Assembly (NCBI GenBank): GCA_016748015.1
Contig: JAAOMT010000439.1
Coordinates: 495,170 to 559,169, forward strand
Source of the DNA: Geosiphon pyriformis
Lineage: Eukaryota > Glomeromycota > Glomeromycetes > Archaeosporales > Geosiphonaceae
Direction: 5' to 3'
DNA length: 64,000 nt
Both the position numbers and the translations under genes were made by a program. The notes under the pieces are model-generated. The model saw only the letters and a list, made by a program, of their open reading frames with translations. It did not search any database and was not told the DNA's origin. Each line of letters begins with the position of its first letter. The first letter of the stretch is position 1. Below, piece by piece: positions 10,686 to 20,809 of the stretch.

Positions 10686-11572
10686 TGTTACAGGTGATTA
10701 TTTCTGCAGTTGAATTAAATAACAAACCCGTAACTTGGTGCTCAAAAGCTATTTCCATTGATGATGTTCTGTAAGTGTTGTATTTGAAGGTTTTGATGGG
10801 TCTGAAGGTTTTGGTTGAGTCCTTTGTATAATAGACAGAGATTCAATAGTGTCAATAATAGATGTATCTTTCCAAGAGTTTTCCTAATTTCTTTCTCAGC
10901 GTGGTGGCTGGATTTAGTCTGGCAGTCATGCTCTTCTGGTAAACTATCCGATAATATATAAAATTCTACTCTTATTTCTGGGTCTTTTATCAGGCTATCT
11001 TTGACGTCAATGACTCAGCGCTTAATCTTTTTAATCAGTTAGTATACAACAACAAATCAAAATAAAATAAAGAAAAAGAAATAAAAGAAAAATAAAGAAA
11101 GAAAGAAATAAGCCAAGGTGATTTTGCAGATTAGTATCCTGTCAATAGCCATGATCAAGAGCTATTGTTCCAGCATGGTTAAGTATCAATTACTATCAAC
11201 ATGAAGTGTTAATAATGGAGAGTGGGTTGAAATATGGAATAATTATTTATTTGATGATTGTGTTTTCTAGACTAAAGATTCTGTGGTATTGATTCTGTCT
11301 TTTCTGTTTCTAATACTACTGCTATATATACATAATTGAGATTCCTCAATTTCTCGATTCTTCACAACAGGAATCCTGGAATTCTTGGAATCCTGCGATT
11401 CCTTTGAGAGGAATCCTGAAATTCTGGAATCTTGCAATTCCTTGTTGGGAATCCTGAAATTTCTGGAATCCTGCAATTCCTAAGAGGAATCCTAGAATTC
11501 CACATTTATTATGCTTACTTCTGATTGGCTAATAATTATGCTAATATATTTGCTATATTTCTATGAGTAACA
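10686..11572 (-). repeat. 3' LTR of copy B (left on plus strand)
   Basis: 887 bp from TGTTAC to GTAACA on the plus strand, a near match to 19,997-20,805. The extra 78 bp relative to the other LTR is accounted for by a longer GGAATCCTGGAATTCC-type minisatellite at 11,370-11,501. Inside the element (plus strand 11,573 on) is the complement of the purine tract GGAGGGAATAA. Confidence 0.93.
11370..11501. repeat. Minisatellite inside LTR of copy B
   Basis: Imperfect repeats built from GGAATCCTGGAATTC and GAAATCCTGCAATTCC, 132 bp here against 55 bp (20,681-20,735) in the sister LTR. The units are partly palindromic (GGAATTCC). A mutated version is visible in the LTR of copy D near 30,190-30,290. 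Confidence 0.8.
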
Positions 11573-11589
11573 TTATTCCCTCCTTTTTA

Positions 11590-12216
11590 ATATTGAGCTC
11601 CATTGAAATCTAACTCATGTAATTCCCCTTCTTGAAGTATTTCCTGGATTTTGTTTTCGAGAATTACTTGTGTTATTTGGGTCTGTAATTTTTCAAATTG
11701 AGCATTGGTGATTTTCCCCAGTTGATTACTGGTAACCATATCTATTGCTCTGTTGTGTAATATTTCTGGTTTATTTTAAAATGCTGTGTGTATTCGGTAT
11801 ATGGCTTAGGCTTGTGTAGATAAGTTGTTCTTTCCCACAAAATGTTCTAATTGTTGTAGTATTCTTTTGTCAAATAATTGCTTTGTTTTATCTGTATATA
11901 GATTCTGAATATTTACGTGTTGTCCCAAATAGAAATAACAATAGTTTTGTGGGAATTGTTGTATCCACCAATTCCAAGTTTCTTTAGTCAACTCTTGATA
12001 TAGTAACTCTTTTGTCGATTTTTTTATTGCTAATTTTACTTTCGCCATGATTTTGTCCACAGTATTTTCAGTTTTCTTCTGTGTTCTGAATTGAAATGTT
12101 TTTCTAGTATCTTAATATCGAATAGTTTGTTGATTGATTGTAATTTCCATTTCCTGGTGTTGGATTAATTGAAAGAGTTGTTGTGCTAGTGAGTGAATGT
12201 TGTCTGTAATTTTCAT
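11590..12216 (-). pseudogene. ORF3 of the Ty3 lineage, copy B
   Basis: ATG at 12,214-12,216 begins MKITDNIHSLAQQLFQLIQ, followed by MEITINQQTIRY. Later come LEHFVGKNNLSTQA and LGKITNAQFEKLQTQIT, which align with VEKFVGKNNLTLYY and IGQITN in copy C and IGKLTELKFQQF in copy A. A few stops (TAA/TAG) interrupt about 210 codons. The reading runs to the polypurine tract. No membrane segment; charged, Gln-rich and helical-looking. Function unknown. Confidence 0.6.
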
Positions 12217-12270
12217 TTTTCTGATATTTCCTGTCGCGTCTACCATGTCTTTATATATTCTTTTGATGGA

Positions 12271-13653
12271 TCAATTTAATGTGTTGTTGTCGATAATAAT
12301 GATTGGTTCCAGATCTTGTGGAATCTCATTTGGTTGGACTAGTATTCTCTGTACTCCTAATTGTGGAATATTACTGGTAGATGATAGTGTGATGTTGTGA
12401 TATGGTTTCAGTCGATCTTCATGTGCTGCTTTAATTAAAATTTTGTTATCCAATTTTAATTTGTAAGCTTCATTTCCTAGAATTTCTTCTATGTGAAATG
12501 GTCCATCCCATTTGGGGTCAAATTTTCTACTCCATTGTTTTTCCGCTTTGGTACGATGTAGTAATACTTTGTCTCTGATCTTGAATTCAACTGGTTTGTC
12601 TGGTAGTTGACTATCGTGTCTTTCTTTCTGTGTTTCTTGTGACTTTTGGATATTATCAGCTGCTCTTCTTCATTTGTTTTCCAATGTTTCCATTAAGTCA
12701 TATGTTCTTCTCAGCAATGTTTCTTGAAAATTTTCTTCTGTTATTGGTTCAGCTGGATATGTGTTAATTTTTCTCTCTACTGGTAACATTGCTATTCTCC
12801 CGTATACTAATTCAAATGGTGTTGCTTGTGTAGTATCTTGTTTCATTGTTTGATAAGCAAATAGTATTGATGGTATGAACAAATCCCAATTGTTCTGGTT
12901 TTCTTGGTTGAGCTTGGCTATTGCTTCACACAATGTTCTGTTGAATCTTTCTACTAATCCGTTGGTTTGTGGATGGTATGGTGATAATAATAGTCTCTTA
13001 ATTCTGAATCTTTGGCTCAATTCTGTTAATGTTCTGTTCACAAAATGAGTTCCTTGATCTGATAATAATTCTTTTGGACATCCATGTCGACAAATCAAAT
13101 CCTGATGAATGAATTCGGCAACAGATTCTGCATCTGCTTTTTGAATTGCTTTTGCCTCTGGCCATTTAGTGAAATAGTTTATAGCTACTGCTATGTATCT
13201 GTTTCCTCTGCTGGTAATTGTTAATGGTCTGACTAAATCAATTCCCATATGGTCAAATAGTTGTCCCACTTTGATTGGTCTTAATGGTTCACTGGGTCTT
13301 GTTCCTCCTCTTCACTGACAAGCATCACAATTTTGAATATATTGAATGATGTCTGGGTATATTAATGGCCAATAGTATTTTTTTCTAGTTCTTTCCATGG
13401 TTGTTTCTTTGTGAAAATGTTCTGCTGTTGGATTTGAATGCATGTTGAATAATATTGTCTCTTTTTCTGGCTCTGTGATTACTCTGGTTGGTTGATTTGG
13501 ATCTCTTCTATTTTTCCGATAAAGTATATTTTGGTAAGTAATAAAATATTTTGATTGTTGTTTGATACTCTTTTGTTCCATATGAGATAAATTCTTCTTG
13601 AACTGTTGAGTATTTAGATAATGTTGTAATTGTTGATATTTTTGTATGTTCAT
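12271..13653 (-). pseudogene. Integrase, copy B
   Basis: Zinc domain with CDAC near 13,315, then the core with all three catalytic acids: GIDLVRP, SDQGTHF and GLVERFNRTL. A C-terminal domain with EDRLKPYHN ends in IPQDLEPIIIID. Two stop codons separate the segments 13,653-13,312, 13,269-12,670 and 12,453-12,271. Integrase inserts the cDNA and makes the target duplication; the 4-bp CCGA repeat around this copy fits such an event. Confidence 0.88.
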
Positions 13654-13731
13654 CTTTTGTTGTATTTTTCTGTTGGTATTGTTCTGGTTTTATTATATTT
13701 TTGGATTGAAATGTTCTTAGATTTGTCTTAT

Positions 13732-14960
13732 TCATGATAAACCATCAGCATTTCCATTGTCTTTTCCCTTTTTGTAATGTATAGTATAATTGTATGGTGT
13801 GAGTGTCATTTTCCATCTTGACTGTCTTCCATTTCCAAATTCTTGTTTTTGAAGTGATGTCAATCCCTTGTGATCTGTGTATACTTCAAACTTCTGGCTC
13901 AAGTATTTTTTCCATTTCATGACAGCCCAGTATATTGCTAAGTGTTCTTGTTCCAGTGTTCCATAGTTCTTTTTGGCTGGTATTAAACCTCTGCTGGCAT
14001 ATACTACTGGATGTTTTCTGCCGTCTGGTCCTCTCTGAGATAATACTGCTCCCAATGCTTGGCCGGATGCATCAGTGGTGATGATGAATAGTTTGCTGTA
14101 ATCTGGATAGATCAGCACTGGAGCTTGGATAAGCTTTTTCCTCAGAATATCAAAAGCTTTTTGTTGACTTTCTGTTCATTCATATTTTGCATTTTTGTTT
14201 TGTAGTTAATTGAGTGGCTGCATTATCTTGGAAAAGTTCTTGATAAAATGATGATAGTAGCTGGCAAATCCCAAGAATGATTTCAGTTCTATTATATTGG
14301 TCGGTATTGGAAAGTTCTTTACTATCTCTATTTTCTCTGAATCTGTTTTGATGCCATCTTTGCTGACTATGTGTCCCAAGAATTTGAGTTCTGTCTTGTC
14401 AAAGAAGCACTTTGTCGCATTTAGCTTTAGTCCTGCTCTTCTTAGTCTTTCGAACACTTATTGAAGATAATAAAGATGATTATCAAATGTCTTTGAAAAT
14501 ACATTGGTGTTGTCCAAGTATACAACTACTGATTTCCACAATAAGCCTGTATAAACAATTTCCATTAGCCATTGGAAAGTCACTGGGGCATTGGTTAAGC
14601 CGAATGGCATTACTTCAAATTCGAAATTCCTTTCTCTAGTAGTAAATGCCGTCTTCTTTTTGTCAGCTGGATTCATGGCTATTTGCCAGTAGCCACTGTC
14701 TAAATCTAATGTAGAGAACCATTTATTCCCACCAAAAGCATCGAATAATTCTTGTATTCGTGGAGTTAGATAACTGTTTCCACGAGTTACACCATTGAGT
14801 TTTCTGTAGTCCACACAAAACTGGATTTTTCTATTTTTCTTATGGACAAGTACCACTGGTAACAATCATGGACTCATTGATGGTTGAATTAACCTGTTAT
14901 CAAGCATTCTGTTATCTCTTGACAAATAATCTCATGGCTGGCTGGCAGCACTCTGTATGC
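13732..14960 (-). pseudogene. Reverse transcriptase and RNase H, copy B (YLDN)
   Basis: RT motifs: LPVVLVHKKNRKIQFCVDYR, FSTLDLDSGYWQIAM, FEVMPFGLTNAP, then VVYLDNTNVFS, where the second catalytic Asp is Asn (AAC at 14,509-14,511). Then LKFLGHIVSKDG and FLGFASYYHHFIKNF. RNase H: TTDASGQALGAVL, LEQEHLAIYWAV, YTDHKGL. A frameshift near 14,900 separates the first RT residues from the rest. With YLDN, polymerase activity is probably lost, so this copy may have been mobilised in trans or mutated after insertion. Confidence 0.88.
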
Positions 14961-15539
14961 TCTTTGTTTGATTGGCATTGTATCTCTAGTCTTGATCTGA
15001 TGCTGGATGATGTTAGTTTGGCCAAACTCATTTTTGCTGACAAAGATGTTGTTGAAATTGTTGAGTAACATCTTGAGCTGCATACATTGGAGTGGATCTA
15101 AGTTTCCCATGTTCATTTGTTCTAATTGTTTTGGTTGAAACAAATAACATTCGTCTTGTCCATAGATTGTTTGTGATGTGATGTCAACATATCCACAAAG
15201 TTGTGGAAAGTCTGGAATGGGGTTTGGTAGTTGGTTCTCTATTTCTGTGGTCAAATATCTGATGGTGGTTCCTTTTGGTATGCTGATGACATTGCCAGTA
15301 TTGTTGTAGATGAGAATTTTTATGCTGCTATAGCTTTTGGCTGGTATGTAGAGATTGATCAATCCAATCTCTCCCGATTCACAAAGGGTTGCTTCTGCTT
15401 CAAACATCTGTTCTTGCTCTTTTTCTTTCCTTTCTATTGCTAACATGTACTGGCTATATGGTGGAATAGAAATAGCTTGACCAGTTAAGATAATTTTTCC
15501 TTGGCCAACAATTTTTTCCTCTGCCATGTTAACTGGTAC

Positions 15540-15950
15540 ATCTATTCTACTTGTGAATCCAAATCCTTGTATTCCTCTCGCCATTATTCCTAATTCCTCC
15601 CTCTTTCCCACTGATACTAACTGAGCTATTCTAACCAGAGGCAGGAATATTGCCTGTGCTATCTTTTCATTGGGCTCTATTACATAGGCCTTTTCTGAGT
15701 TATTTTATAGCATAGAGATGATATTTCCTACATATTCCGCATCAATTATTCCTCCTCTTATATTAATTCCTCTTTTCACTAAACTACTCCTAGATGCTAG
15801 TTGAACCATGGTTGTTGCTGGAATTTCTAGTGCTATTTTCAGATCAATGCAGGTGCGTGAATGTGGTTCCAGTTTGATGGCATCTTTTCTTGGATATCTC
15901 AGATTAAACCCTGCATCAGTATCATGCACCCGTTCTGGCATAATATCTTT
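15540..15950 (-). pseudogene. dUTPase domain within Pol, copy B
   Basis: The five motifs in order are TDAGFNLRYP, ASRSSL, RGGIIDAEYVGNI, EKIAQAIFLPL and RGIQGFGFTS. One TAA at about 15,703, where copy A has Gln (IIMLQN), breaks an otherwise open frame. Motif 3 keeps the catalytic Asp and the Tyr; motif 5 has FTS where copy A has STG. It lies between the Cys-rich module and RT, as in A and C. Confidence 0.88.
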
Positions 15951-16850
15951 CCCATTGTCACTATACCATTTCAACTCTTGTTCCTTGGAAAGATCTGGTA
16001 GTGCAATGTATTGTTCATAGTTTACATTGGAGTTTGTATCTGAGTTGGAATCATTGTCATTGTCATTGCCCTTTTGAACAGAGCTTGAATCATTGTTGTC
16101 ATCATCATTGTCAGAGTTTGAATCATGATTGATCGGTGATTCTGATTCTGATGCGCAGCTGCTGATTGGTTCTTTCTCTTCCAGGATCGTGTAGATCATG
16201 CATGGTGGTGGATTGTAAATGAGGTCACACTCATCGCAATACTGGAAGTCACAGAGAATTAGGCAGTATTGACATAGTCAAGCATTCAACTGCTCTAACC
16301 ATTGTTCTTGTTCTTCCCTTGTAGGTGCTAATTCTTGATAGTGTTCATGGAATTGTTCCAGGTCCAGGAAGTTTATGATAGGTTCCGCATCCCAGTCAAG
16401 CTCTAAAGGTTCTGGGGGGTTGTCTTTGATCGTTTTTATCTCTTCTGGTGTCACCCCTTCAATTTTTGCAAGTGCCATTTGCCAAATTTTGTCGTCGTCA
16501 TGTGGGTAACTGTCTAATCACTGTACTGCTTTTCTCCAGGCTGTTTCTATTGGGGTTCCTTTCTTTACCCAATCACTTATTAGAATCGTGTATTGACACA
16601 ATATGTCACATATTTCTCTACGTCCAGAAATGTCATGCCACATTCCTTCATCCAAGAGAGTCTCTCTACAAGTTAAGCATGGCTGATTGTCCTATTCCCC
16701 TACTCGTTTTGGTCTTCCAAAGCGTTCAAGGATGCATGGGCGGCAATAGAACCTAGTTGCTATTGAATATTCCTCATCGTCCCTACAGCATGCGCCCATT
16801 GACAACAATTTCTTACCACAATTGACGCAGATAAGCTTGGATTAACGATA
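15951..16850 (-). pseudogene. Cysteine-rich module and acidic linker, copy B
   Basis: From the protease side: CVNCGKKLLSMGACC, FYCRPCILERFG, a CLTC pair, a Trp/acidic linker, a second cluster CQYCLILCDFQYCDECDL, then a very acidic Asp/Asn/Ser stretch before dUTPase. Internal stops are TAG or TGA at likely Gln/Trp sites. This is the best-preserved copy. Paired CxxC motifs at consistent spacing suggest two zinc-binding units (inference). Confidence 0.65.
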
Positions 16851-17042
16851 GATAGATTGTTGTGGTGTAGTGTAGGTGTTATAAGCAGTAGTGGTTTGAG
16901 TGGTCTCTTTGTCTTTTCCCTTCCCTTTATTTTTATTGTCTTCTTTCCATTCCCAACTTGAAGTTGGTTCGCTCTTGTCGTGGTCAGTCCACGTCAGATC
17001 ATCGGTTTTCTAGGTAAGTTCTTCCTTTTGTTTCCCTTTTTC

Positions 17043-17795
17043 TTAATAGTTGTTGTCCCAGGAGAGTATTGGCAGCAGCTCATTGTGCTCTTTGTTAGCC
17101 CACAATACTTGGTAGGCTTCCCAGATAGGCTTTTCTTTCTCCTCTTCCAGCTCGATCAATAGTTTCTCTCTTGGAGGAGTTTTGAAGTGGCCACATATGG
17201 CTGGAACACGTATGTGTTGGCCCTGATACATTAGCTGGAGTTCCTGGGTGTTCCAGTTTAATGTTGCGTTGGCTTTGGATAGCCAGTCATTACCAATGAG
17301 AGCTTGGTATTGAGTAGCTTCCATTACTAGAACTTTAATGAAAGTCATGATGCCATTGACTTCAAAAGGGAAATCATCGATTTTGCCAATTGGAGTTTTG
17401 GTCGCTCTATTGGCTGTGATGATTTTGGCGCTGGCAGTTCGATCAACTTGGTGACCTAATTAATCCATGAGTTGTCTAGTGATTATGCTGCCAGCTGATC
17501 CACTATCTAGGATGAGTTTGATGGAGTGACCATCAACTCTGGCATCTATGTACATGGCTGTTATGAGTTTCTCTTCGAGGGTGGCTCCACTGAATAACAG
17601 TATTGTTGTGTTTTCTTCGAGTTCAAAAGGAAAGATGGCTGCTAGGGATTTATTGCTAGAGATGGTTGTCAGTGGAATAGTGTTGGTAGGTATGTGCTGA
17701 TTGAATTCTGTGTTGTTGGAGGTGGTGTTTTCTGGGGTAACTAGGAAACTTAAATAATGTTGAGAATTTGGGTTTTGGACGTGACTGGTATCCAA
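17043..17795 (-). pseudogene. Retropepsin domain, copy B
   Basis: Shows LAAIFPFEL, the catalytic loop LILDSGSAGSIITR, and ALIGNDWLSKANATLNW, in frame with Gag. One TAA (about 17,460) sits in the flap-side region. The DSG is intact. It would mature the polyprotein in the particle. Confidence 0.82.
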
Positions 17796-17799
17796 ATTC

Positions 17800-19934
17800 C
17801 AGGTGCGTGATCCTGATGGTGAGTTTAGTGAACTGAGAATCGGTTGGTGAACAACTATTGCCGATCTCTAGTTTTGAGTGACTCTGGATCGAGGGTTGTC
17901 TGATGTCATTTGAGCTGGGTTCTAGGTTGGTGTTTGAATTGGTTGGGATTGATAGATAATTTGTGGCTGTGATTAATATATTACTTGTGGCTGTGGCTGA
18001 TAAATCAGAGGTTAATACACTGGTGGGTGATAGATTGGTTGCTGCGTCATGGGCAGGTAATTATTTTGATATTGGTCTTGATTCTGATTTGGATAATAAT
18101 TCAGAGTTTGGAACTGACAATCGGGGTTTTGATATTGATTTTCTGATCATTGATTATTTAGATGCTGATGACAATCAATTTGGATATGTTCTTGTTTGCC
18201 ACAATAGTGGCAAATATGCATTTCCTGTTGCCACTGTTGATTGGTTGATGAAGATAGGCATGGTTGATTTTGGCCACAATTAGAGTTTCCTTGATTATTG
18301 CATTGTTGTGGAGGCTGATAAATGGTGTGATTGTTAGCTAAGTATCCTTTCAATCTCTTATTAATTGATTCACTGAACTTCTCCAATTTGGAATCCAATT
18401 CAGATGATTCGTTTATGACTAGATTAATGACTTGGGCATGGTTAGCCTCTGACTCGGCAGATTCAAAATCTCTGGCATGTGTGACTGCATCTTGAAGCAT
18501 GCCAGGATGCAATGGACATACATGTTGCAAGATGCTGTTGCACAGGCCACAGATAAACTGATTGAGTATTTGTGGTACTGTGAAATAATTGGCATCAATT
18601 GCTTGAATTTGGCGTAGGTTTCGATGGAAGCGTTCCAGATAAATAGTGACTGCTTTAGTTTCTCCTTGTTTTATGGTGGTGAATGCATTAATTAGGTAAT
18701 TGATGCTATTATTGTTGCTGAAGTATCTCAGAAATTCCACTTTGAAGGCATTGAAATCTTGTGGTTTATTAATCAAGCTCTGGTACCATGAATCGACGGT
18801 ATCCTTGAGAAAGTAGGGAATGGCTTGTATTGCTTGTGCATCATTCCATCCATTGGCTGCAATGGCTTTTTCTACATTATTCAGCCATATTTGAATGTCA
18901 TTCTCTTCACCAGTAAAGTTGTCAAGTTTTGTGATTGGTGCATAGGCCATTGGATTTAAGTTAAGTAGTTGTGGTGGCTGTTGAAGCAGTTGTTGTTGTC
19001 CTGGCTGTTGGGGTGGTAGCTGAAGTGGCTGTTATATGGGTTCGGTTATGGGATTAATTGGCGGTTGATTGATGATGATTACTGGAGGTAAGTTTTGCTG
19101 ATTAATTAATTCAGGTCCTTAATTTCTTTGATTTGACAGCGTTCGAATATTCGGAGTTTTAATTTCCGGATTTTCTAACTGTTGCTGAGTTTGAAGGTTC
19201 GGGGTTTCAACTTCCGGGTTTTCAGTAATTAGGTGCTGGTAAGTGAATTCTTGATCCTTTGATTCTTCTTCCTCCTTTTCTGATTTCACTGCTTCCCACA
19301 GATCAGAGATTCCGAAATCTGGTGGAGGCGGTGGTGATCAAAGTCCTGATGGGGTTGATGATTGCGAATTAAATCTCTTAAAGTACTTGCTGTATGGTCC
19401 TAACAATTTTGTTTTCCTTTGTCTACTTTGGAATGGGAATTGTCCAAATGCTAATGTCGTAGTTGATGTGAACACGTCTGTTGATGATATGTTGATGGCA
19501 CTTCCAAGTATATAGTGGTAGGATAGGTTGCTTGGAGATTCAACTCTGTTTTTCTTTCAAGCAGGTGGCTGTATCTTTCTGGGTGTTACTGCTGGTGTTT
19601 GTAATTTTCTCTTGCCTTTACTAGCATATGTAATTGGATATTTTTGTTAAGTGTGATGTTCAATTTCTTTGTTGATCTCAGTGATGATGAATGTGAAATT
19701 ATGATTTATTGGCAGGTTGGTATTTTGAATTAATTCCCTATAGAAAGTTTCTCTTGCTGATTCAGTATTCACTAGTGTTCCTAATAAAAAAGAAATCTTT
19801 TCGTTGACGTAAAAATTGAAAGCTGATTCGGCAGATATATGATTGTGGTTTAATCCCAAGTATTGACAATAGTGTTGAAATAAGGATTTTGCAAATCCTA
19901 AATGGTTTGCTTCTATAGTTTCTGATTCTGCCAC
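17800..19934 (-). pseudogene. Gag, copy B (N-terminal extension, capsid, CCHC)
   Basis: The reading begins near 19,934 with AESETIEANHLGFAKSLFQ, but the codon at the expected start is GTG. The roughly 95-residue N-terminal domain is followed by a Pro/Gln-rich linker, then the capsid (from MAYAPITKLDNFTGEEND at 18,950) with AIPYFLKDTVDSWYQSL. A CCHC knuckle (CHYCGKQEHIQIDC) lies near 18,160-18,210. A few stops interrupt it. Copy D keeps a degraded form of the same N-terminal domain. Confidence 0.82.
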
Positions 19935-19996
19935 TTTTGGTTTGGTGTTGTCAGTACTGGTTCTCTGTAGGATTATACCTCACAGAGAGCACTAAA

Positions 19997-20805
19997 TGTT
20001 ACAGATGATTATTTCTGCAGTTGAATTAAATAACAAACCTGTAACTTGGTGCTCAAAAGCTATTTCCATTGATGATGTTCTGTAAGTGTTGTATCTGAAG
20101 GTTTTGATGGGTCTAAAGGTTTTGGTTGAGTCTTTTGTATAATGGACAAAGATTCAATAGTGTCGATAATAGATATATCTTTCCAAGAGTTTTCCCAATT
20201 TCTTTTTCAGTGTGGTGGTCAGATTTAGTCTGGCAGTCGTGCCTTTCTGGTAAGCTATCCGATAATATATAAAATTCTACCCTTATTTCTGGGTCTTTTA
20301 CCAGGCTATCTTTGACGTCAATAACTCAGCACTTAATCTTTTTAATCAGTTAGTATACAACAACAAATCAAAATAAAATAAAGAAAAAGAAATAAAAGAA
20401 AAATAAAGAAAGAAAGAAATAAGCCAAGGCGATTTTGCAGATTAGTATCCCATCAATAGCCGTGATCAAGAGCTATTGTTCCAGTGTGGTTAAGTATCAA
20501 TTACTATCAATATGAAGTGTTGATAGTGAAGAGTGGGTTGAGATATAGAATAATTATTTATTTGATGATTGTGTTTTTTAGGCTAAGGATTCTGTGGTAT
20601 TGATTCTGTCTTTTCTGTTTCTAACACTACTGCTATATATACATAATTGAGATTTCTCAATTCCTCGATTCTTCACAACAGGAATCCTGGAATTCCTGAA
20701 ATCCTGCAATTTCTGAAAGAAATCCTGGAATTCCACATTTACTATGCTTACTTCTGATTGGCTAATAATTATGCTAATATATTTTCTATATTTCTATGAG
20801 TAACA
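19997..20805 (-). repeat. 5' LTR of copy B (right on plus strand), with adjacent primer-binding site
   Basis: 809 bp, TGTTAC...GTAACA. On the minus strand it is followed by TTTAGTGCTCTCTG; the same place in copy D reads TTTGGTGCTCTTTG, so a TGGTGCTC-type primer-binding site is likely, with one G to A change here. The tRNA was not identified. Differences from the other LTR in the first 400 bp are about twenty, and all that I saw are transitions. Confidence 0.9.
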
Positions 20806-20809
20806 CCGA
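20806..20809 (+). repeat. Target-site duplication CCGA, right copy
   Basis: Directly follows GTAACA of copy B and matches 10,682-10,685. The CGA codon continues into REELGLTAQGINGFG of the interrupted dUTPase. Confidence 0.8.

Larger units (their letters stand above)
10686..20805 (-). mobile_element. Ty3/gypsy-like LTR retrotransposon, copy B (complete, dUTPase-bearing)
   Basis: A 10,120-bp element with two direct LTRs (TGTTAC...GTAACA), a CCGA target duplication and all domains on the minus strand. Gag, protease, Cys-rich module, dUTPase and the RT start share one frame; a frameshift near 14,900 moves the rest of Pol to a second frame, which also holds integrase and ORF3. Stops are fewer than in A or C. 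It is the youngest copy, since it interrupts C. Integrase keeps its DDE triad, but RT has YLDN instead of YLDD, so autonomous activity is unlikely. Confidence 0.93.
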
